The notes under the pieces were generated by a model. It saw only the letters and a list, made by a program, of their open reading frames with translations. It had not been told where the DNA came from and made no database searches. Of a stretch of 64,000 nt of DNA, positions 13,068 to 23,222 are shown piece by piece. The position numbers were made by a program, and so were the translations under genes. The DNA lies in contig CM074817.1 of the NCBI GenBank assembly GCA_037447605.1, positions 1,716,886 through 1,780,885 on the forward strand, written 5' to 3'. Each line of letters opens with the position of its first letter. The first letter of the stretch is position 1. The DNA comes from Zygnema circumcarinatum (taxonomy: Eukaryota > Streptophyta > Zygnematophyceae > Zygnematales > Zygnemataceae).

Positions 13068-13505
13068 TCTGCACACCAAATCCCCACAAAAAAACGCATC
13101 AGACCTCAGCTTCCAGCCTGCACAAAAGACCACACAATTACACCTGCCTAACAAACAAATCAGTGTTCAGTGTTCTGTTTCAACACGCATCAAGGCTTCA
13201 GAAAACGATCATCTAGAGCCAGATTCCAATGAGCCGCACCTGCCCTTGTCCCACTTTTCGCTAAATCGCTGCTGCTTGGCATGCGCGTCATTTGCACGCC
13301 GCGAATGTCCTTCCTTCACATCTGCCCTTGTGCAAGTACGTCCTCCTCCTCCTCCTCCAATTCTTGCTCCTGCTCCACCTCCCCTCTCCGCAGGCGGCGG
13401 ACTCAAACACATCCTCCCCACCCTTACAAGAGCAGCCGCGCCTTCCTTTCGCGCCGCCTCCCTGCTTCCTCCGCGCTTTTCCCTGCCTTGCCGAAACCCT
13501 TCCAA

Positions 13506-13700
13506 ACGAACACCCCCTCCTCCCCTCCCTCCTCTCCCTCCTCCCTCCTCCCTCTTTCCTCCTTCCTCCTTCCTCCTTCCTCCTTCCTCCTCCTTCCTCC
13601 TTCCTCCTCCTTCCTCCTTCCTCTCCTTCCTCCTTCCCTCCCTCCTGCTGCTGCTGCTCCTGCTCCTGCTGCTACTGGTCCTGCTGCTACTGCTCCTCCC
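13506..13700. repeat. CCTCCTT/CTCCTG-type polypyrimidine tract
   Basis: Degenerate TCCTCCTTCCTCC units followed by CTGCTGCTCCTGCTG units on the + strand. It lies upstream of the WD40 gene and is open in all three + frames as Ser/Leu/Pro-rich translation, which is a composition effect. Confidence 0.9.
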
Positions 13701-13773
13701 CCTTTCAGGCCTTGTCCGTGCCCCCGCGCTTGCAGGAAAGCGCCAGCTGTCCTGGCTTTCATACGGCGGCCAC

Positions 13774-13830
13774 GGCATGCGCATGGGCATGGGCATGGGC
13801 ATGGAGGGGCATGGGCATGGGAGGCATGGC
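13774..13830. repeat. GCATGG hexamer array upstream of WD40 gene
   Basis: Repeats of GGGCAT/ATGGGC in tandem. Similar short arrays occur at 4456-4492 next to the DEG14-like start and, more loosely, at 59678-59716 upstream of the sarcosine oxidase start. The shared position near 5' ends is the point of interest. Confidence 0.8.
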
Positions 13831-13849
13831 TGTACGGCGTCGTCCAACG

Positions 13850-15211
13850 GGAAGCTTCCAGCACATCCTTTACTTCCAAGCGCACGCTTTCCAGGTGGCT
13901 TTTGTCTCAGACCGAGTCAGGCCGAGCCCAAGCGTGCCAGGGCGCCTCGCGATTGGCTTCCGGCCTCGGCCGGTAAAGGTCGGCGGGGCGGCGGTCCGAC
14001 GTGGCTCCTCGAGGAAGAATCGACGGCGAGGGATTGGACATCCAGGCGCGCTCAAACTGTCAGAAGGAATTGAAAAATATCCATTCTTATCTCAAATTTG
14101 AGCCGTCGATCCTCAATCGGACGACGGATGTCGATCGGTTTTGGTCGGCGCCTGCTCGAAAGGATCGTCCCGGCTCGAAGGTTGAAGGATGAAGCGCCAC
14201 GTGCCGTGCTGGCATTGACCGATGTCAAGTTCTGGACATGTACCAACGCGTGGCGGCCTCGCCTAGAACACGACGAGAAAGGGGCGCGTGGCCGCGGGCG
14301 GCTCCGGGCGGCATATTTGTCGTCTTCTGCTTGCTGGACGGACCGCTGGCAGGACCCCCCGGGCGGCAGGAGGTCCGAGTGAGTCATCTCTGGGCGGCCA
14401 AACTTGTCCCGAGACTAAACGACGTCGGCAGCCGGCCGGCCTCCGTTCCGTGTTGTTGGTCCTGGGCTCAAAGTTCAACGTTTCAAATAACTGTAACTGC
14501 GTGACCGCTAACTACAATCAGATTTTCGCCGTCCCCTCAAACAGCATGCGTGTAATCAAAATTCAAAATTGCGTGCTTCTGTACATCACAAATCCGAACG
14601 AGTACTTTGAAATCCTGACATTACCCTGCAAACAATACTTCTTCTAATATAGAGCCGTTTAAGACGCTAGTTCCATGTATTGTGCCCAACAGCTCTCTAT
14701 GCTTCTTTAGATCCAGTTCGACATCCCGTTTGACCCGCACATGTGCACGCCGTACTGTCGATCCACCGCCTCCGGCCTCGCCCCGTGGAGGTGACCCTCC
14801 GCCACGTGGTGGCCCTATCTTTGACCCGACGCGAGCCTGCCACGTGGCACCCACGTCCCGAAGGGGCCCTTTTTGAGCCACGTGGCGGCCAAGACGCTTT
14901 AGCGGGGCCACGATGCCGCGGATGATCTCGCCACGTGGCGCCGCCGGCCCAAGGCGGCGCGCAGCCTCGCTGTTCCCGGTCCCGCTCTCTCCCGCTCCCC
15001 CCCATTTCTCCCACTCTCTCTCGCTCTCTCACTCTCCACCCCCACTCCTTTCTCCCTCTCTCTCCCTCTCTCTCCCCCATAACTCCCACTCTCGCTCTCT
15101 CTGTCCCCACCTCCTCTCTCCTCTCTCCCTCCCTCTTCCCCTCTCTCTCTCTTGCGCGCTCTCCCTCTCTCTGCCTCTCTCTCCCGTGCGCAGGGGTGAA
15201 GCCGGGGAGGA
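13850..15211. other. Intergenic region between divergent WD40 and GH5 genes
   Basis: No supported gene. 13900-14400 is GC-rich; 14460-14700 is AT-richer. 14802-14938 holds four CCACGTGG palindromes. 14980-15190 is CT-rich and is probably the GH5 5' UTR or core promoter region. Confidence 0.6.
14802..14938 (+). promoter_or_regulatory. Cluster of four CCACGTGG G-box palindromes
   Basis: Identical 8-bp CCACGTGG cores at 14802-14809, 14840-14847, 14878-14885 and 14931-14938, with spacing of about 38, 38 and 53 bases. They lie 270-410 bases before the GH5 start codon. CACGTG is the established G-box/ABRE core bound by plant bZIP and bHLH factors. The regulatory role here is inferred from position. 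Confidence 0.6.
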
Positions 15212-18200
15212 ATGGCGGTGCTGAGAGTGGCCCTGAGCGCTCTCCTCTTATGGAGGATGTGCGGACTTGTGAGAGGAGGGAGAGGTTTGGGCGAGGTTCG
15301 GGGTCCCGAGGGAGGGGCGGGGCCCTGCCAGTCCGCGGGGATGGCGGGCCCGCCCTCCGGCACTCCTCGCATGCCCTCCTCCTGGTGGTCCAATGACCTT
15401 CATGACGCCGCTCAGGCAAGTTCTTATCCCTCTCCCTCTCCCTCTCTCTCTCCCTCTCTCTTTCCCTCTCTCCCACTCCCAACATGCGGGGACGCTCGGG
15501 AATTTAGGACTGAGAAGATTTTGGTTTCCCTGCATTCATATGGCAGGTGCAACTGCGCTCCAAGTGGATGACGTGGGTTCGGCCACGTGACGGGGAATTG
15601 TCGCTCAGTCTGGCAGCCGTCAGCACGGAACTGCCGCCTGTAACGGAGTTCTTTGTGGTTAAGAGAGCAAGGAACGGCCTTCTTGGCCTTAAAGATTCAA
15701 ATGGGAGGTGGGTTTCGCGGAACTTCAGCGGAGACGTCTTCCTTAGCGCCAAAGCGGAAGAAGGCGCCGCCATGTTTCGCGTCAAACAGGTCATTATTTT
15801 ACCCTTCATTTCATCTAAGTTTTATTCAAATTAAATGTACAACTCTTTTTTAATTATTTTTCTTCTTTTCTGTTAAATTTCATGCTATTTGTGGTCTGAG
15901 GGAGACCTTGTCGGATACTTTTTGACAGGGAGGAATGAACCAGATTCAACTCCAAGGACCCCAAGGGATGTGGCTTAGTGTGAACAGTAACGGAGAACTA
16001 TCGTGGGCCAAAGCGGCGGGAGAGAGCGAAACTTTTGATGTGAGAGAGGTGATGGAGGTAGCAGCCGTGAGGGGAGTGAATCTGGGAGGATGGCTTGTGG
16101 TAGAGGGATGGATGAAGATGGCTCTTTTTGAAGGAGTTCCGGAGTTGGTGGACGGAGCGGCCGTACAGATAAGGAGTGCTGCAAAGGGATGCTATGCCTC
16201 TGCAGAGTGGGGGGGAGGAGCACGGGTGACCTGCGTAGAGAGAGAGTCTCCCACTGCTTGGGAAACTTTTAGGTGCGTGTGAAACCTTTTGTTTTTGGAA
16301 CTGCTGGCGGGTTTTTCCTCATTCAAAGAAGCTCTTTTTTTTTTTTTTGGGGTTTTTTTTAAGTGTAATTGAAAGGTAAGGTTTTTTTTTAGTATTCTGG
16401 TTGTTTGATGTAATGTGCAAGTTTTTTTCTGCAGATTAAGGAGAGAAGGCCCGGATTCCGCACAGGGAGGAGTGCAGCTGCGATCGCATTACGAGTGGTT
16501 TTGTTCGGCCGCTAATGAGAGCAGAAAGTCACTCCTGCAAGCGGACGTGTGGAGTGAACCTCCCTCCTCGAGTTCGGCAACTTTTAAGATTTTGGAGCAT
16601 CCTGAAGTTCCCCATTTGGTGCTATTGCAGGTATTGCACAATGCACGTTACAGGAGAAGGAGAGACTTTGTTTTATGTCGGTTTTAGGGATGCATTCAAC
16701 CGGTTGAACGGTCTAGATACGTCTTCTAGTATAAATAAGTACTGGATGTACAAAAAAAAAGGAAATTTAAGTAATTTAAGTATGTAATTCTAAGTATTGT
16801 GTGTCGAGAGATGGAGCATGCAGGCACAGAATGGAAAATATTTGGAAGTGGCAGACAACGGAGAACTAGCGTTCACGTGCATAGAACCAGCGTGGGACGG
16901 ACCGTGCGCTTTCCGTTTAACGGTGTCCGACGGTCTACATGGAGAGTGGCAGTTGGCGGCCGGCCTGGGACGAGAGAGAGCAAGGGAGAGGCTGGAGGAG
17001 CATAGAGCTGCCTTTGTGAAGGAGAGCGATTTTAAGTATTTAGCAGAACAGGGAATTAACTTGGCGAGGATTCCCGTGGGATATTGGATAACTCAGGCAA
17101 GAAATTCCAAACATATTCGTACTTATGTGCCCTTATAATTCTTTTTTGTTGTTTAGTTTCTAGCAAATTTAAAAAAAAAAAAAACTAAACTAAACTAAAC
17201 TGTTGGCGTTTTATTTGCAGGGAGAGGAGACGGATGGTATGTATGTGCCCGGAGGGCTCAAGTTTTTGGACTTGGCATTTGAATGGGGGGCCAAATATGG
17301 CATCAGGATTATGATAGACCTGCATGGAGCCCCAGGGTCACAGGTGAGGCCAAAAACACCTTTCTTTGCACTTGTTTCCGTTTTGAACTTGTAGAGAATA
17401 GCATTTAAGAAGACCCCAGATGCCGAAAATTTGAGTTCTGGAGATTGGATTGCATCTCCCTTGTTTGTTAAGTCCCCCATATCTGAATCTGCTCAACCTG
17501 CTCATGGTTCTCTGCGCAGAATGGGCTGCAAGAGACCGGAAGTAGAGACGGAATTCCAGCTTTTGCAAGGCCTGGAACGGAAAATATTCCTCGAGCATTA
17601 GATGCGATTGAATTTTTGGCAGAGCGGTATTCGAGGCACCCCTCTTTCTTCGCCATAGAACTGCTGAACGAGCCTTCAGCATTTACCACCCCCCTGGACG
17701 TCATGTCACAGGTCACATTTCTCCCAGTGCTGAAGAAGCTCTAAACAGGCTAAAACTCTACTTGCTTTCTGGTCATTTTTTTCTCAATCAGTTGGAATGC
17801 CTCGTGAGTATTGGGGTTTGGCAGAAATATAGGCTTTTCTTGACGACTCCTTTCTTTCGTTTGGCTTTCTTCAAAGGATTGAATTTCTTTTGAGGATATG
17901 AAGGGAAAGGGGAGGAGTAAAGGAGGGGCATTACAACTAGCATCTGACTTGCGACCCCTGTAATTTGCAGTACTATGAAGAAGGATATCGTCGAGTTCGA
18001 AAACACTCCTCGTGTGCATATGTGGTTACAAGCTCCCGTTGGATGAGTACAGACGATGAACTCAAGGTGAGTAACAGCATGTCAAGATCAAGGGCTTCTT
18101 CAATTAGTGCAAACACACTGTCCAATCCGTCGCAGGTGTGCTTGAGCTCTCAAGCGAATAAGTAAGTAAGTCGATTGAAAACAGACATAGGCTAAGCTTC

Positions 18201-18849
18201 ATGCTCGGGCCTCAGTCGACCATTTTGTCAAACAAGGCGCATGAGAAATGCAAGCCTGAACTAAAAGAGGTTCAGAGTTCCCCTGTTTTCCTTCCGAGCG
18301 CAGGACATATTGTACGGGCCCGACTACACAAACGTGATCATGGACGTGCACTGGTACAGCTTCTGGATGACAGACAAAAGCGTGGACGAAATACTGAACA
18401 TTTGGCGTAATGAAAAAGCCGCGTACCTTGATTACCTCAGCGAGGCACGTGCCCTAAACATCGTCACTTCTAGGCCTAATTCCATTAAGCAATTCCATTC
18501 CTAATCTCCATTAAGCAGTCACTGCGCCAACATTCACTGTTTGACATTAGGACTTTGTTGTCTGTTGAGTGCGCAGAATGGGCGTCTGGTTTTCGTGGGA
18601 GAATGGTCGGCCGGGCTGCCCACGAACTACTTCGTCTCTGATAGCGATCACAGAAAGTTTGCAGCTTTGCAGCTGGAAGTGTATGGGAAGCATGCAAGAG
18701 CAGGATGGGCCTTTTGGTCCTTCAAGCTGGAGGGGCAAATGTCGCCATGGAGCTTCCAGGACTCCCGGGGGACAGGATGGCTACCTTTTCAGGAGGTGGA
18801 TGGGAAGATTTGGGGCACAGGGAGTAGGGTTGGGGTTGCTGCAACATAG
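15212..18849 (+). CDS. GH5 (glucan exo-1,3-beta-glucosidase type) with fascin-like beta-trefoil segments
   Basis: Ten exons: 15212-15415, 15547-15789, 15929-16272, 16435-16630, 16824-17096, 17221-17343, 17520-17711, 17971-18066, 18304-18444, 18577-18849; phases agree, 694 residues. A signal peptide opens the protein (MAVLRVALSALLLW). GH5 landmarks appear in order: RGVNLGGWLVVEGWM, INLARIPVGYWITQ, MIDLHGAPGSQNG, the acid/base Glu in ELLNEP, MDVHWYSFW and the nucleophile Glu in FVGEWS. Two fascin-like stretches are seen, one before the first barrel strand and one inserted after it (exons 3-5). Plant GH5 enzymes with a fascin-like part act on cell-wall beta-glucans and glycosides; the substrate here is inferred. 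Introns 1, 5 and 9 need GC donors (GCAAGT, GCAAGA, GCACGT) to keep frame and family sequence. Confidence 0.88.
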
Positions 18850-19483
18850 AATTGGGTCTCCACCAAAAAGTTTTTTAAATGTATAGAAAAAAACATTTTG
18901 GGCTATGAGGAGTAGGAAGGACAATCTTTTAGAGGAAAAAACATAGAACGGTTTAGTTTTTGGAAATTTTAAATATATCACGTTCGATACAGTGATGGGT
19001 TTATTCAATACCCTCATATTGACTGTGGCCGACTTTATTTTAATTGAAATTAGCTTTTAAAGCACCGAGAACCCAAATCATCAAAAGGGAGAAATGGGCA
19101 GTTTTGCCGAGACCGCCGCACATGCTTTTGAAGCTTCTTTTTGTTCGAACAAAGGAATAACATTTCAATTGCTTTCATACTTAAATAAAAAAGAGCGAGT
19201 CACAATAGTAAGGAAGGGCTCCAGCAGAGGCAGAGAAGGGAAATGATCGCCACTGAAACTTGAATTAGACTTTCCAAAAAGAGGCCCTCGTTTGATTAGC
19301 GGGGGCCAATTTTCAGATGCTGCAATAAGGAAAGAACACGAGAAAAAGAAGGGAAGAGTGTTGGAAAGGTCTACCTCCTTGATACATAGGGACAATATGA
19401 AGTTACGCAAACGGTGGAAGAACATATTGAGAATATGAGTAAACGCTAGCAGGAAGAGGTAGTCTAGTCACTCTTTCTTTCTT

Positions 19484-19514
<31 letters not shown>

Positions 19515-19552
19515 CTCTTCTCTTCTCTTCCCTAGAAATTTGTATGCCATAC
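18850..19552. other. Convergent 3' flanks of GH5 and GORAB-like genes
   Basis: AT-rich sequence with no convincing ORF. 19478-19530 is a CTTT/CT microsatellite. It presumably contains both 3' UTRs; I could not fix polyadenylation sites. Confidence 0.6.
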
Positions 19553-21610
19553 TCACGTGTTGCTCTTAGATTCCATGGCCTGAAGATGATTGTTCAGCTC
19601 CTCCAGTTTGGTCATCCGCATGCGTTCACTCTCAGTCACAATCTGCAAGCAGCCCTCCCAGGAATCTCCACCAGACCACTTTCACAATGAGAACCACCGT
19701 CACATGCGTACATTCACTACGCACATCTCGGTTTGGCTGGTTAACATGGAACACACATGGAGCGAACATACCAGCCTTGCAACATAGCGATATACTTAAA
19801 GACGCCCAAGACAGTTTGACGAAACCCTTTTTCTTTTTCTTTTTTTTAGTTGTTTTTTTTTTTTTGCACAGCCTCTGCTATCTGCGCAGACATAAGGCTT
19901 TCACGTGCTGGGCTGTCAATTGCTGCCCTGCTATCTTCTCAGCAACTTATGAGATCATTCTAGTTTATTCTTAAGAGAACATTGGCAACATTACTCAATG
20001 AATAACATATCGCAATCTGCTCACCTCGAATAGCCTTCCCACAAGCGCTGTCTTTTGTGCGCTCTTCTCATTGTACACCGTTACTGCATTCTTTAATTCT
20101 TTTTCCTGCAAAGACACAGAGTCAATGCATCCACCTCACAATTAATACCTTATCACTCGAACTCTGCAAGAAAAAAGTACTTTCACAAACAAAAGTCTTC
20201 CCTCCCTGCTCCCCTACCACTTGCTACTAAGTGTCAACTATCCTTAAATGTCATAACACAATCGTTAAATCTGATAACGCAGATCGCCCTTTACTAACCT
20301 CTCCAAGCTCACCTTCCTGTCGCAGAGCAGCTTCATCGGCCGCAGCTCACGATCGACAAGCTCAATAGCCTTCCGTAGGTCTGCTACTTCCTTCCTAGTG
20401 GGATCCTCCAAAGCATCGAGCTCCTGTTCACAGCGACCAGCTCCCTTTCATGAATTCTCCCTCCTCGAGTTCAAGAACAGGACTTTGTTTTGCGAGACTG
20501 TGAATTAGTTCTCTTTGGGACGCTGTAGGTCCTTTCTATGGCAGTATATGACTGCTTATCTTGAAGACAAACTCCAGAACTGCTTGAAATTTGAAGTGAT
20601 TAGAAACACCTTCTAGAATTCGAGAACATCCATGCGCAAGTGGCTTTACACGACACCACAAACTTACTGCTCGTGGAAAGTGACTCCTCTTACGGCAACG
20701 CCAACCTGGAAAAGCCTCGTTTGACTTGGCCGACAAGCACATTAGGACCCTATCATGGCGTGCTGATCCTAGTGCGTCTGACATTAGTTTTCCTAGTGGC
20801 TCGAAATATTGGGTCTTGAAAGTTGCAAATGGACCGGTTATTCCTAATGTGCTTTAGACGATTATCACAGTAGGTTATACGCTAATATTCTGGTGCATTA
20901 CCACAGCAGCTTCACCAGCCATCTGCAAGCTTCGACATGGAAAAACGCATTAGGCATTACCCGTCGTAGCTCATCTAGCCGGCGGGCCTCTTGTTCCACC
21001 CGATTCACTTGTGCCCTAACGCGCTGAGTCACCTCCTGCTTTCGCTTGTTAATCTCCTTCTCTGTGATCAAAATTCTTTTCTCCCTCGTTTTAAGTTCCT
21101 CCTCCTTCCCCGAGTCATTCACTGAAAGCTCTTTCGGAACACTAAGAACCTGCGCCAAAGTACCATCGACAGATTTACCGGAAGAGATCCACTTCTTTTG
21201 AACCATTTTTTACAAAATGGGGCTTTATTCGTTGCAGCACATCCATCCTACATGTAAGAGCAGCAGATAAGCACGAGTAGAGCGTAGACCAACATGAACT
21301 AAATGCGGAACTTTTGCGGCTGCATTCGGTGTAAATGTGCCACCTGCCGAGTCTGATCCCATGCTTGCTTCTGGATCTCCAAAGCTCGCTGCCGCTTTTC
21401 CGAATCAGACCCACTGCTGCGCAGTGTTTCTCTTAAGCTCTGCTCCAAATTGGAGATATCTGCCACAGAATCAAGCGGACTGCTTGCACTGGAGGCGGAC
21501 AAGGACCTTCCATTCACTCCGACAGCTTTCGATTCGGAAGCAGGGACTTCTCCAGAAGGCAAATCGAACGGATTCTGATACTTCTGTGGGTAGGTAGGCG
21601 GAGGCGCCAT
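19553..21610 (-). CDS. RAB6-interacting-golgin (GORAB)-like coiled-coil protein
   Basis: Exons: 21610-21344, 21149-20961, 20423-20313, 20105-20025, 19642-19553; phases agree, 245 residues. The N-terminal third is Ser/Pro-rich and starts MAPPPTYPQKYQNPFDLP. From about residue 95 the protein is a charged helix (KELSVNDSGKEEELKTREKR; NKRKQEVTQRVRAQ). The segment ELDALEDPTRKEVADLRKAI, then VYNEKSAQKTALVGRLFE and ESERMRMTKLEELNNHLQ, matches the core of RAB6-interacting golgins, which are Golgi-associated coiled-coil proteins in animals and plants. Rab binding here is inferred from the family. The last exon reads into a TGA that overlaps a good donor (GTGAGT), so a further 3' exon is possible. It shares a divergent upstream region with CDC20. 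Confidence 0.8.
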
Positions 21611-23222
21611 GTGCGGAGCCCTGCTTCAGCTACGACCGCTGTCAAAACGAGCATCAATAGGTAAGGCAATATCAACAGACGATTCGACCACTGGAAGTAA
21701 ACAGACGCGGTTGAATGTACGCGGCTTGCTGCAAGGTGCAAGGCGCCGAGTGAAGGCACCAGACCTCAGCAGCAGCTGCAGCATTCTTTGTGCATGGCGG
21801 CTTCAGGGAGACGGCCCGAGAGTAATTGCTTCGGGATTCAATATGAGCGCTTTCACAGCCCGCCACCACCCCCTCTTCCCCTCTCTGCCACCCCCTCACC
21901 TCGCCACTAACCCACTCCAGCGGGCCCTCAACTGCTTCACCCCTCATACCATGAGCGGGGGGGGGGGTGGGCATGCCATGCCTCCATGCGGCCATGCTGC
22001 CATGCCATGCCTCCATGTCAATGCCTTCATGATATGCCTCCACGCCATGCCATGACAAACGCGGGGATGAAAACATAAACACATACGTACATTGCAAACA
22101 AGCGTGCAGCATCTGGCATTGCACGGGTCGGACCAATGCTGCATCATTGACCATTGGGTCAACCATTGGACTGGCTGCGAACCGTTTATTCTCGACCTAG
22201 CCAATCACTGCCAATGGCTAGCAGACATTGAATCCAATGGTTGCGAACCATTGATTCGCGACCCAGCCAATTATTGCCAGTTGCAACCATTGGATTCAAT
22301 GACTACCAACAATTGGAATGGCTGCAAAACATGGATTTGCGACCCAGCCAACCATGGCCAATTGTTTGCAATCATTGAATCCAAGGGCTGGAACCATTGA
22401 CTTGCGACCCAGCCAACCACTTGAATCTTTGCCAACCATTGATTCGCGAACTAGTCAACCATTGCTAATGGTTGCAACCATTGGATTCAATTGGTTGCGA
22501 AATATTGATTCACGAGTCGCGACCATGCCAACCATTGCCGATGGGTCCAACCATTGGCAACCATTGGTCATTTTTGACGATTCATTTGTACGGCCCGTTG
22601 ACCGGCATCAAACCCTAAACCCTGCCCCTCACCGCCCACTCTAAAAGCCAGCTGCCACGTGCCGGACTGTGACTGGTTCACGTGGCTCCGTACAAATATT
22701 GTCTGTGGCATTAGGGCGGCTCTCCCACCCCGTGCCACGTCATCTAGCGCGTGCGGAGGCGGGTGACCGTTGACCCGGCCGTTGCTGCCGCTTTTCACGG
22801 AGGGCGCGCCACGTGCCCCGGCACAGGCGGGGCCCGCCGTCGGTACTTCCCTCCCTCTCTCTCCCTCCCTCCCACCCTCCCTCCCTTCCGGCAGACCGTT
22901 CTGCCTCTCTCCTCTGCACTGCTCAGGCGCAGCCCCTGCGGGGACTCTGCCAGACTGTGTCTCCCTCCCTCCCTCCCTCCCTTTCTGCTTCACTTGCTAC
23001 TGCTCATGCGAATGCGTACTTCCTGTTCCTCGTCCTTGTGCTGTTTGGTTTCTTGCTTGTCGGCGGTGTTGTCTGTCGGTCTGTCTTGTAAATTCTGTCG
23101 CATTGTTGAATCTGCATCAGCGTTTGAGTCTGCGTGTGAAGGGTTCTGCTTTCTGCTTTGTCTGTTTCGGCGGGGTGTTGGTTCCTTGCTTGTAAACGTT
23201 TTGGGGTTTCAAAGAAGAGAGA
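21611..23222. other. Divergent intergenic region GORAB-like / CDC20 with two repeat arrays
   Basis: 21957-22062 is a GCCATGCC-type tract; 22125-22570 is a degenerate array of AACCATTGG-type words. CCCTAAACCCT telomere-like words occur at about 22608. Several CACGTG words (near 22656, 22680 and 22812) precede a CT-rich stretch (22845-22990). No protein gene is supported. Confidence 0.6.
22125..22570. repeat. Degenerate AACCATTGG array
   Basis: Alternation of CCATTGATTCGCGACCCAG-like and AACCATTGGATTCAA-like pieces, with about a dozen CCATTG cores. Many units contain CAATGG beside CCATTG, so short hairpins are possible. Related arrays lie at 28970-29058, 40495-40690 and 40941-41400. Confidence 0.75.
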
